DNA of 56,410 bases from Bacillota bacterium. Lineage in GTDB: Bacteria; Bacillota; UBA4882; UBA8346. A model generated the notes under the pieces. That model did no database searches. It had not been told where the DNA came from and saw nothing but the letters and a program-made list of their open reading frames with translations. The translations under genes were made by a program, and so were the position numbers. Shown piece after piece: positions 16,994-25,251 of this stretch (position 1 is the first letter of the stretch; each line of letters begins with the position of its first letter). Location: positions 1-56,410 of the forward strand of contig JAKPCT010000273.1 of the NCBI GenBank assembly GCA_029553165.1. Direction: 5' to 3'.

Positions 16994-17030
16994 TGGCGGT
17001 TACAGCAACCCGCCTTAACAAAACTGGAGG
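16994..17030 (+). promoter_or_regulatory. preQ1-I riboswitch controlling yhhQ-queF
   Basis: Stem GGCGG (16995-16999) pairs with CCGCC (17010-17014), closing the loop TTACAGCAAC. The A-rich strand TTAACAAAAC follows directly, then TGGAGG (17025-17030). This matches the class I preQ1 aptamer, an H-type pseudoknot, and is especially close to the Thermoanaerobacter tengcongensis aptamer, which has the same TTAACAAAAC linker and GGGAGG. The last element is the ribosome binding site of the gene at 17039, so ligand binding should block translation initiation. The two genes downstream belong to queuosine supply, which fits the ligand. Confidence 0.93.
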
Positions 17031-17038
17031 TAGTTAAG

Positions 17039-17755
17039 ATGAAAGACCATCAAAATCCCCTGGAGATCTCCCCACTGTTTTTAATTTTAACCTGTTTCTT
17101 TATTACCTGTCTATTAGTATCCAATATTATAGCGGAAAAGTTAATCGATATATATGGGATAGCCTTGCCGGCAGCTGTGATTCTGTTTCCAATCACCTAT
17201 ATTTTTGGTGATATTCTTACTGAAGTCTATGGTTATCGGTTGACGAAGATCGCTATTTGGCTTGGATTTGGCATGAATTTATTTATGTCATTGATCTTTG
17301 TAATTACGATCAAGTTGCCTTATCCTGCCTTTTGGAGCAATCAGGAAGCCTACAGTAATATCTTAGGAGTCATTCCGCGGATTGTCGCTGCTTCGTTGAT
17401 TGCTTATTTAGCAGGTGAGTTATTAAACTCAATGGTGTTATCGAAGCTCAAGGTGATCACCGAGGGGCGCTGGTTATGGCTTCGGACAATTGGGTCGACC
17501 ATCGTCGGTCAGGCGGTTGACAGTTTACTCTTTATTACGATTGCATTTTTGGGTTCGATCTCGCTTGATTCGTTGTTTAACATGTTTTTGGCACAATATC
17601 TGTTTAAAGTCTTTTATGAGGTGCTTGCTACACCGTTAACCTATCTGATTGTTACACAAATAAAACGGATTGAAAAGATTGATATCTATGACCGGGATAT
17701 CAGCTATAATCCGTTGTTGTTATGGAGGCGAAATGATGAGTCAAAATCAATCTGA
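17039..17755 (+). CDS. yhhQ: Queuosine precursor transporter YhhQ (VUT family)
   Basis: A 238-aa inner-membrane protein with about six helices. The VUT/YhhQ family imports queuosine precursors (preQ0/preQ1). Family signatures visible are LVSNIIAEKLIDIYG near residue 25, PITYIFGDILTEVYGY near 60, and the second-half repeat DSLLFITIAFLG with FKVFYEVLATPLTY. Its ribosome binding site is part of the preQ1-I riboswitch (16994-17030), so expression should fall when precursor is abundant. queF starts inside its 3' end (20-base overlap), so the pair is translationally coupled. Confidence 0.93.
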   Translation: MKDHQNPLEISPLFLILTCFFITCLLVSNIIAEKLIDIYGIALPAAVILFPITYIFGDILTEVYGYRLTKIAIWLGFGMNLFMSLIFVITIKLPYPAFWSNQEAYSNILGVIPRIVAASLIAYLAGELLNSMVLSKLKVITEGRWLWLRTIGSTIVGQAVDSLLFITIAFLGSISLDSLFNMFLAQYLFKVFYEVLATPLTYLIVTQIKRIEKIDIYDRDISYNPLLLWRRNDESKSI

Positions 17756-18128
17756 TTTTTCAATTTTAGGGCAGACGGTTCGGGAACCAGTCAAAAAATT
17801 GGAGGTTTTTCCTGCTCCCAAAGGGCTTACTAACGTCATTTTGGAGAGTGACGAGGTAACCAGTCTTTGTCCGGTAACCGGACAACCGGACTGGGAGACG
17901 GTTATTATCGAATTTGAGCCGGATCAATTGTGCATTGAGAGTAAGAGTTTGAAGCTGTATCTATGGAGTTTCCGGCAGGAAGGGGTATTTTGTGAGGCGT
18001 TGGCTGACCAAATAGCTAATGATATTTATGATGCCTGTAAGCCTCGCTGGTGCAAAGTAACGGTTATCCAAAAACCGCGTGGCGGGATCAGAATAACCGC
18101 TACCGCAATGGTCGGAAAGAAAAAATAA
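17736..18128 (+). CDS. queF: NADPH-dependent 7-cyano-7-deazaguanine reductase QueF
   Basis: A 130-aa type I (unimodular, tunnelling-fold) QueF that reduces preQ0 to preQ1 in queuosine biosynthesis. Motifs are the catalytic Cys in SLCPVTGQPDW (residues about 42-52), the QueF motif ESKSLKLYLWSFR that binds NADPH, and FCEALADQIANDI. The start is chosen at the second of two adjacent ATGs (17733, 17736); GGAGG at 17724-17728 gives a 7-base spacing to 17736. It overlaps the end of yhhQ and so lies under the same preQ1 riboswitch. Confidence 0.95.
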   Translation: MSQNQSDFSILGQTVREPVKKLEVFPAPKGLTNVILESDEVTSLCPVTGQPDWETVIIEFEPDQLCIESKSLKLYLWSFRQEGVFCEALADQIANDIYDACKPRWCKVTVIQKPRGGIRITATAMVGKKK

Positions 18129-18146
18129 GTGATTGATTAACTCAAG

Positions 18147-18794
18147 TTAAGTATTAAGAGTATCTGATTTATCATTACTGTAATATTTGCTTAAATGCCG
18201 TTCGATCCTGGAAATAACCAAACTTAAAGCAACAATATTAAAGCCGCCTTCCGGGATGATGATATCTGCATAACGTTTCGACGGCTCAACAAAGGCTTCG
18301 TGCATCGGTTTGACTGTTGTCAGGTACTGGTGACAAACGGAATCTAATGTCCGACCCCGTTCCTTGATATCGCGCTGAATTCTCCGGATAACTCTGGTAT
18401 CAGCATCGGTATCAACATAGATTTTGATGTCAAAGGCATTACGTAACTCTGGTTCGGCTAAAGTTAAGAAACCTTCAACGACAATTACCGGACGGGGTTC
18501 GACCAGAATAGTTTCATCAGTACGAAGGTGTGTTGTAAAATCATAAACCGGCACTTCGACTGCTTGACCTGAACGTAGTAAACTAAGGTGTTTCAGTAAC
18601 AAGTCATTCTCAAAAGCGCTGGGATGATCGTAATTTTGCCGGGATCTTTCCTCGAACGGCAGATGACTTAGATGCAAATAATAAGAGTCTTGAGCGATTA
18701 CCGCAACATTTTCAGGACCGATCTCGGTTAAAAGGGCTTTTGCTACTGTAGATTTACCGGATCCGGTCCCACCGGCGATACCAATAATCAGCAT
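18147..18794 (-). CDS. udk: Uridine kinase
   Basis: A 215-aa P-loop kinase that phosphorylates uridine/cytidine in pyrimidine salvage. Motifs: Walker A GGTGSGKST (residues about 8-16), QDSYYLHL, the YDHPSAFENDLL acceptor-site signature, the VPVYDFTTHLR lid and VVEGFLTL. Arginines of the RRIQRDIKERGR segment are present. Length is typical. It is convergent with queF and separated from it by only 18 bases. About 257 bases upstream are AT-rich and hold only a downstream terminator of the next gene. Confidence 0.95.
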   Translation of the reverse strand: MLIIGIAGGTGSGKSTVAKALLTEIGPENVAVIAQDSYYLHLSHLPFEERSRQNYDHPSAFENDLLLKHLSLLRSGQAVEVPVYDFTTHLRTDETILVEPRPVIVVEGFLTLAEPELRNAFDIKIYVDTDADTRVIRRIQRDIKERGRTLDSVCHQYLTTVKPMHEAFVEPSKRYADIIIPEGGFNIVALSLVISRIERHLSKYYSNDKSDTLNT

Positions 18795-19000
18795 TGTGTA
18801 CCTCTTGCTACTTTTTTAATAATCTGCAACTAATTGTTCTTGTTAAAATTTAGTAACAAAGATATATTTTTAATCTATTCTAGCAAAAAAAACGTCAGAT
18901 ATCAAATATGGAAACTGATTGTTCCAATTCATTGACAAAACCTTAATTTTATAAAATCGATTCAAGATCCAGATGTGATCAGGGAAGGTGTTTTATGGGA

Positions 19001-19025
19001 TAAAAAAGGCGGTGTTTAGCCGCCT
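19001..19025 (-). terminator. Rho-independent terminator of the hydrogenase-like sensor
   Basis: Read on the minus strand, AGGCGG and CCGCCT form a stem with a 7-base loop, followed directly by TTTTTTA. It lies 27 bases after the stop codon. Confidence 0.85.
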
Positions 19026-19051
19026 GAATTATAGATGTTATGTCAGTCTGT

Positions 19052-20971
19052 TTATTCCTGATCGCCAACCAAGGAGAGTGCGGTAGCCGCAACCTCTTCG
19101 CCTTTGGCCGTGACTTCTTGAATTGTAGCCGAGATATTGGTGATTGCGTCATTTACGGCGTTGGTTTTGATGTCTAACTCGTCAGCAATCGCTTGTATTT
19201 TTTGGATCATTTCGTTCATGATCTTTTCATCATTAATAGTTGACTCAACGACTTTCTTTGATTGTTCGGCAAGGTTTCTGACCTCGCGGGCAACCACCAT
19301 AAAGCCGCGTCCTTCTTCACCGGCCCGGGCTGCTTCCATTCCGGCATTTAAAGATAACAAGTTTGTCTGTTTGGAAATACTGACTAAAGTTACCGAAGCT
19401 TCAATAAATTGCGAGAGTTTTTCGCGCATGGTTGTAATGCTGTCTCTTAAAGTATTGGTAGTGGTAAGAATATTTTGTACTTCCTGACAGATCAGCTCAA
19501 TTTGTTTTGCATTGTCTTCGCTACAAATAGATACTTCGCGAATTGAGGTGGTTATATTGGCTACTTGACTCTTAAGATATTCGGCCCTCTGCATTCGTTC
19601 TTCGCTCATGCGGCTCACTTCGTCCAAAGCTTTGGACAGCTCTAAAGTCTTGGCTTCCAATTCTTCTTTTTCGATTTGAATTTCACGCCGGTTGTAGTCG
19701 AGACAGCCTGATGGCTGGTTAATCTTATTAAAGATTGCTTTAGCCATCTCCATACAGGAATGATAACCGCAAGCCGCACAGTTAAGATGTTGTGATTCGT
19801 AGGATGATTTATGCATCTGTTGCAGAATGGATTTATACTCTTCTTCAGTTGGTTCTTTGATGGTGTCAAGCTTCTGGCGGTTAATGTAATTACGACGGAA
19901 ATCTTCAACTTTAAGATGTTTGTCAAAATAACTGTAAAGCTGGTGGATTTTTTTGGCCAAAAGATTTTTTTCCTTAAGGCGGCTTTGTTTCAACTCATTA
20001 AACGTATAATCGACATCATCAATTGAGATGTTCTTACAGGTTCCGGTCCCTAAATTGCAACCTTGAGGACAATTTAAGATATCAACAATTAAGGGTACCG
20101 GTTTATGTTTGACAATTCGGTCACCATAGGACTTCAGGTAGTCATAAGCTAGCTCGCTGCCTTCAATCTGCCGGACCCAGGCATTAGGTGCGTATGCTTC
20201 AACATTTTCACGCAACCCTCCGGGACGGCTGAATAAGAATCCTAACCCTAAACCCAGTTCATCAAATTCGACCTCGCGATATCTGGTGATTGATTCACCG
20301 TTACTATCAAGATACTCCTGTAATTTTTTGAAGGTGACATTATATTGAACATTACCATTGGTGGTTTCATCTTTGATTTCCTGGCGTTTGCCGATACAGG
20401 GCGATAAGAAGGCCAGACGATAATTTTTCTTTAAATATTTACGGATATAAATTGCCGCACATAACATTGGACTGTGAATCGGCGCGAGTTGGTTGAGTTG
20501 TTCCGGTTGATAGCGTTCGATGTAGTTAACAATAGGGGGACATGGCTGAGCAATTAATGAGGATAATCCCTGTTGTTTAATAACCCGTAAATAAGCCCAA
20601 GTAGTGATATCAGCGCCATAAGAGACGTCATAAAAGGCCTGTACTCCTTTTGATTTCAGGTAACCAAACAGACGGCGATAATCAGAGAAATTAACTTTTA
20701 CCGAAGGTGCGGCTATTATAGCTATTCGTTCTCCCCGGGAGAGATCGTTGAAGAATTGTTCCGTATCATCAATATAATCACGGGCGTTATGTTCACAGAC
20801 CGTTATACAATGGCCGCATTGAATACATTTTTCATGATCGACTTTAACCTTGAACTCTCCATTTATCTCATAAGAAATGTTGGCACCAAAAGTGGGACAA
20901 CTCCGCAGACAACGGTTACATCCCTGACATTTTTCTTCATGAGTAATAATTACCTCATTATAGTTAGCCAT
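19052..20971 (-). CDS. [FeFe]-hydrogenase-related sensor fused to an MCP signalling domain
   Basis: A 639-aa soluble protein. Residues about 10-60 hold two [4Fe-4S] motifs ([24 protein letters not shown]). Residues about 75-370 form an H-cluster-type hydrogenase domain that keeps four cysteines (QPCPP, SPCIGK, and both in NCPQGC). It lacks the TSCCP double cysteine, so the proton-relay Cys is replaced. A further four-Cys iron-sulfur motif (CAACGYHSC plus SGC) lies at about 395-425. The rest is a coiled coil and a methyl-accepting signalling tip ([16 protein letters not shown]). This suggests hydrogen or redox sensing signalled to a chemotaxis-like kinase, rather than bulk catalysis. It is monocistronic. 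Confidence 0.9.
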   Translation of the reverse strand: MANYNEVIITHEEKCQGCNRCLRSCPTFGANISYEINGEFKVKVDHEKCIQCGHCITVCEHNARDYIDDTEQFFNDLSRGERIAIIAAPSVKVNFSDYRRLFGYLKSKGVQAFYDVSYGADITTWAYLRVIKQQGLSSLIAQPCPPIVNYIERYQPEQLNQLAPIHSPMLCAAIYIRKYLKKNYRLAFLSPCIGKRQEIKDETTNGNVQYNVTFKKLQEYLDSNGESITRYREVEFDELGLGLGFLFSRPGGLRENVEAYAPNAWVRQIEGSELAYDYLKSYGDRIVKHKPVPLIVDILNCPQGCNLGTGTCKNISIDDVDYTFNELKQSRLKEKNLLAKKIHQLYSYFDKHLKVEDFRRNYINRQKLDTIKEPTEEEYKSILQQMHKSSYESQHLNCAACGYHSCMEMAKAIFNKINQPSGCLDYNRREIQIEKEELEAKTLELSKALDEVSRMSEERMQRAEYLKSQVANITTSIREVSICSEDNAKQIELICQEVQNILTTTNTLRDSITTMREKLSQFIEASVTLVSISKQTNLLSLNAGMEAARAGEEGRGFMVVAREVRNLAEQSKKVVESTINDEKIMNEMIQKIQAIADELDIKTNAVNDAITNISATIQEVTAKGEEVAATALSLVGDQE

Positions 20972-21446
20972 TATTACACCTCTCTTTTGTTTACATAGAT
21001 TTAATAATTCGTGATTAATAACGAAAATACCTTTAAAAAATCAAAAAATCTATTATTAGTATTATTATCGTTTAAGATGTTATTTGGGTTAATGGGCAAA
21101 TCAGGAAAAACCCAAAAAAGACTTGACAACAAATCATAAGTATAATATGATAATAACATCAAAGAGCAAACAAAAATATCCTGAATAAGTTGCAAATTAG
21201 TCTAGAAAAAATATGAAAAGGGGGATAAATTATAATTATCGGATAATCATTAAAAATATTTACAAAAATTAATAATAAATTAAAAATTATTGATAGACTT
21301 GTCTGCTTGTATCAGATATTATAAAGTACTATTCTAAAAATAAATAATATAACAAAAATGTGATATGGAGTGTGATGTGTAATTTGGGGTTGCTGTGAAT
21401 ATTCCATGGTAAGTGATTTTTCTAGCCAAGGAGTTGAAAAATTAAA
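20972..21446. other. AT-rich divergent intergenic region
   Basis: These 475 bases separate the minus-strand sensor from the plus-strand T4SS genes. They are very AT-rich and contain the promoter at 21123-21151. I see no convincing gene; a minus-strand 64-codon ORF at 21001-21195 lacks a ribosome binding site and any recognisable features. The leader from the promoter to trbF is about 290 bases, long enough for regulation, but I recognise no riboswitch in it. Confidence 0.6.
21123..21151 (+). promoter_or_regulatory. Sigma-A promoter ahead of T4SS copy 1
   Basis: A perfect TTGACA (21123-21128), a 17-base spacer and TATGAT (21146-21151). It is the best promoter-like sequence before the trb genes. 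The same arrangement occurs at 4663-4691. Confidence 0.7.
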
Positions 21447-22145
21447 ATGAGTACAAAAGAATTAATTGATCCGGATGATTCTGGTTATCGTCCTGAAGAG
21501 GATCTTGAGACACCTTATTTAAAAGCTAAAGAGGAATGGGACAATCGGATTGGCTCAGCCCGGGTACAAGCCTTTAATTGGAGAGTTATTGCCTTAGGAT
21601 TATTGGTCCTTTGCATAATTTTAGCCGTTGGATTGATTTATCAAAGCGGTAAAAGCAAAGTGATTCCGTATATTGTCCATCTCGGTCCGGATGGGGCGGC
21701 CAAGACTGTCGGTCCGATTTACCAAGTGCGTTATGTCCCTCAAGAAAAAGAAATCAAATATTTTTTAGGTCAGTTTATACAAAATAGCAGATCGTTACCG
21801 CTGGATGTGACAGTAGCCAGGCAGAACTGGGCAAGGGCCTATGATTTTCTTAGACCCGCCGCTGCAAATAAAATGAGTACTATTATGACACAAGCGGATC
21901 CTCTTTCGCGTATCGGGAAGGAAACGGTTCAAGTAACAATTAAAGTAATTGTACCGGTAACCAAGAAAACGTTTCAAATTGAATGGCAGGAAGTTGTTTA
22001 TGGGTCGGATGGAAAACCGATCACTTCTTATATCATGACAGGTTTCTTCACAATCGAACTGAAGCCGCCCAAAACCGATAAGGAAATACTGGTAAACCCC
22101 TTAGGTTTATACATTACAGACTTTTCTTGGTCCAAAAAAATGTAG
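21447..22145 (+). CDS. trbF: T4SS inner-membrane protein TrbF/VirB8, copy 1
   Basis: A 232-aa bitopic membrane protein. It has a short cytoplasmic N terminus with EEWDNRIGSARVQAFNWR (residues 31-48), one transmembrane helix (about 49-69), and a periplasmic VirB8-type domain ending in the TrbF signature NPLGLYITDFSWSK. VirB8/TrbF bridges the inner-membrane complex to the channel. A paralogue with the same layout begins T4SS copy 2 at 47672. It is the first gene of the long plus-strand unit; trbG follows after 12 bases. Confidence 0.93.
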   Translation: MSTKELIDPDDSGYRPEEDLETPYLKAKEEWDNRIGSARVQAFNWRVIALGLLVLCIILAVGLIYQSGKSKVIPYIVHLGPDGAAKTVGPIYQVRYVPQEKEIKYFLGQFIQNSRSLPLDVTVARQNWARAYDFLRPAAANKMSTIMTQADPLSRIGKETVQVTIKVIVPVTKKTFQIEWQEVVYGSDGKPITSYIMTGFFTIELKPPKTDKEILVNPLGLYITDFSWSKKM

Positions 22146-22157
22146 GAGGTTATTTCA

Positions 22158-23048
22158 ATGGGAAAAAAATTACTTGTAGGATTGCTAATTGGTTTGTTGG
22201 TGTTCAATGTACAGATTTTTGCGACTAATGAGGGAGAAACAACTAAAGAACCAGAAACGAATGTAATAACAGAAGATACTCCTCTTGCAGGAGAGCGCAA
22301 CCGGGAAGCTAAAAATGCAACACTTGACAATGTTAAGAAGAATACTCAAGATATACCTGATGCAATTGCCAAACAAGCTGATTTTGCTTTTACTTACATT
22401 CCGAATCAGATTTATAAAGTTTATTGCCAGGCCGAACGTTTAACGGATATTCAGTTACAACCCGGAGAAGAGATTCTCTTCATCGGTGCCGGCGATACCG
22501 TAAGATGGATGGTTGATAAAGATGTCTCGGGCAGTGGCAGTAATAGGAGATGGCATATCTATATCAAACCGCTCCGAGGCGGAATATCAACAAATTTAAT
22601 CATCAATACCGACCGTCGTGCCTATCATCTTGAAGTATATGCCTCAAATTGGTATACTCCGATCGTTAACTGGGTTTATCCGCAGGATGAGAAGATGGCC
22701 TTAGCGCGTCAACAAGCCGAGCAATTTAAATTTGATAAAGAAAATATTATTGTCGGAGAAGGTACCGGCAAATTATCTCCGGAAGAGCTTAATTTCAAAT
22801 ATAAAATTTTAGGTGGTAACTATAAATGGAAACCTACGATGGTTTTTGATGACGGTTTAAAAACCTATCTGAAGATGCCTGAGACGATGGTTGCCGATGA
22901 AGCTCCAGTACTGTTTATTAAAGACGGTAAAAAACTGTTACTCGTAAATTACCGGGTCAAAAATGGCTATTATATAGTGGATCGTCTTTTTAAAGAAGCG
23001 GTGCTTCGTGTTGGCAAGAAAAATGTTACCATTAAAAATTTGAAATGA
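22158..23048 (+). CDS. trbG: T4SS outer-membrane-core protein TrbG/VirB9, copy 1
   Basis: A 296-aa protein with AGGAGG before the ATG and a signal peptide (residues 1-22, cleavage after QIFA). The VirB9/TrbG domain shows YKVYCQAERLTDIQLQPGE near residues 91-109, DTVRWMVD, WHIYIKPL and a C-terminal part ending in LLVNYRVKNGYYIVDRLF. In known systems VirB9 joins VirB7 and VirB10 in the outer-membrane core complex, so its presence argues for a diderm envelope. Copy 2 is at 48387-49238. Confidence 0.93.
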   Translation: MGKKLLVGLLIGLLVFNVQIFATNEGETTKEPETNVITEDTPLAGERNREAKNATLDNVKKNTQDIPDAIAKQADFAFTYIPNQIYKVYCQAERLTDIQLQPGEEILFIGAGDTVRWMVDKDVSGSGSNRRWHIYIKPLRGGISTNLIINTDRRAYHLEVYASNWYTPIVNWVYPQDEKMALARQQAEQFKFDKENIIVGEGTGKLSPEELNFKYKILGGNYKWKPTMVFDDGLKTYLKMPETMVADEAPVLFIKDGKKLLLVNYRVKNGYYIVDRLFKEAVLRVGKKNVTIKNLK

Positions 23049-23061
23049 AAGGAGAAATATC

Positions 23062-24408
23062 ATGAGTGATCGTTTGAAGAAAGGCAATATGAGCCATGAT
23101 GCTTCAAGCCTTGACGAATTACCGCCGTTAGATGAACCGATGGGTATTTCTTCTGATGAGAGTTTACTTCGACCGGCTGCTCCAAAAGGGACTTCGTTAA
23201 ATCGGCGTCTGGTGCTGTCTTTGATAACAGTTAGCTCTGTGGTTATTGTAATGGCGATTATGCAGGCGTTTTCACCGTCAAAACCCAAACCAAAACCTCA
23301 GCCGGCAGTTGAGGTGGAAACAACTGAGGCTTTACCGGAGGTTGCAACAGTTGAACAAAATGGTGATTCGGAAACTCCTGATGCGGAAAAGCTGAACAGC
23401 GCCAGTCAGAATCCTTATTTCCAACAACAGCAACCGGTTGCATTTCCGCCGGTCCCGCCAAATGGGGCAATTAACGATGTCTGGCCGTATTCTCAAGGGA
23501 CCAATCAGTTTCCGGTACAGCCGGATCCTGCCTCAATACCGGCGCCGGCACCTGCTGGTGATCAAATTGCCAGTCAATCACAACAACAATCACTGGCCCA
23601 GAAAGAACGCCAAGAAGTCCGCAGAGGAGCGATTCGTTTTGGAGCAGGTTCGGGAACCGCTTCTAATTCAGCACCACAAGAGAAGGTTGTGGACAACCAG
23701 ATTGCTGTTAGCTCAAGCACACAAAGTCTGGAGCAGGAGAAGCGGGAGTTAGAAGGACAAGCCCGAAAAGAGGAGTTTTTGAAACAAAATCATAGTACTG
23801 CTTTCTATTCACGCTCTGATTTGCGTGCGCCGGTTTCGATGTATGAGGTTAAAGCAGGGACAATCATCCCTTCGCTGTTGATAACAGGTATTAACAGTGA
23901 CCTCCCGGGGTATGTAGTTGCCCAGGTACGGGAGAATGTCTATGATACTGTAACCGGTAAATACTTATTGATTCCACAGGGTTCACGGCTGATTGGCACT
24001 TATGATAGCAGGATCATGTATGCGCAGAGCAGGCTCCTGATCGTCTGGACGAGGTTGATCTATCCCAATGGATACTCGATCGATCTGGAGGGTATGCCGG
24101 GGATCGATGGCAGTGGTTATGCCGGCGTTAAAGACAGGGTCAATTACCATACCGGAAGGCTTGCTGCCGGGATAATCTTGAGCAGTTTTATGGCGGCAGG
24201 TGCTCGTGTTGCTGCTGATAAATATGACGGGAGTCAAAGTAGGGTCGTTGACTTGGCTGGTCAAGGTGCCGCAGAGGGAATCATAATAACTGGAAATAGA
24301 ATTGCCGAACGGAATTTAAACGTTCAACCAACGATTCAGATCCGACCCGGATTTACATTTAATGTGTTTGTTTATAAAGATTTGGTCTTAGCACCATACC
24401 AACAATAG
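23062..24408 (+). CDS. trbI: T4SS core protein TrbI/VirB10, copy 1
   Basis: A 448-aa protein with AAAGGAG before the ATG. It has a cytoplasmic N terminus, one transmembrane helix (about residues 53-71), and a long proline/glutamine-rich periplasmic linker (about 75-190). The VirB10/TrbI C-terminal domain shows VKAGTIIPSLLITGINSDL, the RENVYDTVTGKYLLIPQGS block, and the antenna-type region SGYAGVKDRV. VirB10 spans both membranes in known T4SSs and senses ATPase energy. Copy 2 is at 49260-50594; the linkers differ strongly while the C-terminal domains are clearly alike. Confidence 0.93.
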   Translation: MSDRLKKGNMSHDASSLDELPPLDEPMGISSDESLLRPAAPKGTSLNRRLVLSLITVSSVVIVMAIMQAFSPSKPKPKPQPAVEVETTEALPEVATVEQNGDSETPDAEKLNSASQNPYFQQQQPVAFPPVPPNGAINDVWPYSQGTNQFPVQPDPASIPAPAPAGDQIASQSQQQSLAQKERQEVRRGAIRFGAGSGTASNSAPQEKVVDNQIAVSSSTQSLEQEKRELEGQARKEEFLKQNHSTAFYSRSDLRAPVSMYEVKAGTIIPSLLITGINSDLPGYVVAQVRENVYDTVTGKYLLIPQGSRLIGTYDSRIMYAQSRLLIVWTRLIYPNGYSIDLEGMPGIDGSGYAGVKDRVNYHTGRLAAGIILSSFMAAGARVAADKYDGSQSRVVDLAGQGAAEGIIITGNRIAERNLNVQPTIQIRPGFTFNVFVYKDLVLAPYQQ

Positions 24409-24539
24409 ACATACTAACAATATAATTAGTATGGCTGCCGGAAAAGGAGGTGAAGCGTACCGGATATAAGATGAAATCCGTTTGTTTGTGGTAATATTAA
24501 AGTATTTAAGTATAATAAGAGTAAAGGAGTAATGTTATA
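24409..24539. other. Gap at the position where trbB lies in copy 2
   Basis: In T4SS copy 2 the VirB11 ATPase gene trbB sits between trbI and trbC. Here only 131 bases separate trbI and trbC. A strong AAAGGAGGTG at 24444-24453 precedes just a 14-codon reading frame (24452-24496), as if a gene start had been left behind after loss of trbB. Confidence 0.45.
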
Positions 24540-24911
24540 ATGAAGAATTTATCCGTAAAAATGCTGTGTGTTTTTGTAATCTTGTGTTTTCTATCTTTGA
24601 CTATGGCAACCTTATGTTTGGCAACTGAAACCGGAACTGGTAGTCAAAACCAAGGCCAGAGCGAAGAATACAAAGGTGATGTTGAAAATCTTCCATGGAC
24701 TAAACCAGTAAATATTATTAAAGCGGCATTAACTGGTCCAATAGCTAAAGCGGTATCCACGATTGCAATAGTAGTAGCCGGACTTGGCATGTCTTTTGGT
24801 GAAGGGCAACAAAGAAAGTTGTTTAAAGTAGTCTTTGGAGTTGCAATTGCAATGGGTGCAGGTATACTTATTCAAAACATGTTTTCTAATAGTGGAGGTT
24901 TGGGTTTTTAA
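24540..24911 (+). CDS. trbC: T4SS pilin TrbC/VirB2, copy 1
   Basis: A 123-aa pilin precursor. AAAGGAG lies upstream, and a signal peptide is followed by a linker rich in Gly, Gln and Glu. The mature region PWTKPVNIIKAALTGPIAK is followed by two hydrophobic helices around the FGEG turn typical of TrbC. In RP4, the TraF peptidase processes TrbC into a cyclic pilin; a TraF-like gene lies downstream at 30374, so this pilin is probably its substrate. The linker between signal peptide and mature region is longer than in copy 2. Confidence 0.9.
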   Translation: MKNLSVKMLCVFVILCFLSLTMATLCLATETGTGSQNQGQSEEYKGDVENLPWTKPVNIIKAALTGPIAKAVSTIAIVVAGLGMSFGEGQQRKLFKVVFGVAIAMGAGILIQNMFSNSGGLGF

Positions 24912-24980
24912 AGGTTATAAGTTAAATTGTGGCAAGTATTTTGGTGTAGGTTAGGATTGGGTTTTTGATTAGGAGGAAAT

Positions 24981-25229
24981 ATGGAAGGTTATCGGATACC
25001 AATTCATCATTCTTTAACTGAACAAATTTTGTTGGGGGGCGTCCCAAGGGGTATTGCGATTTTAAATGGAACGTTAGCTGCGGCTTTTGCTTTAGGGATG
25101 CATACGATTACTCCATTGCCGATTTGTCTGGTTGTGCATATTGTTGCAATGTTTGCCGCTAAAAAAGATCCCCAGTTTTTTGATTGTTTTAAGCGGCATA
25201 TCCAACAAAAATCATATTATTCAAATTAA
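24981..25229 (+). CDS. trbD: T4SS protein TrbD/VirB3, copy 1
   Basis: An 82-aa inner-membrane protein with AGGAGG before the ATG. TrbD signature: YRIPIHHSLTEQILLGGVPR at the N terminus, one or two hydrophobic stretches (about residues 26-61), and a C-terminal KDPQFFDCFKRH block. VirB3/TrbD works next to the VirB4 ATPase, whose gene follows after 22 bases. Copy 2 (52195) is nearly the same length and clearly homologous. Confidence 0.92.
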   Translation: MEGYRIPIHHSLTEQILLGGVPRGIAILNGTLAAAFALGMHTITPLPICLVVHIVAMFAAKKDPQFFDCFKRHIQQKSYYSN

Positions 25230-25251
25230 TGAGAGGCGAGTGTATTGAAGG

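Noticed and set aside
19137-19487. Plus-strand ORF over the MCP domain
   Set aside because: Antisense shadow of the conserved signalling hairpin; composition reflects the opposite strand.
21001-21195. Minus-strand 64-codon ORF in the AT-rich gap before trbF
   Set aside because: No ribosome binding site, no recognisable motif, and it overlaps the best promoter of the region on the opposite strand.
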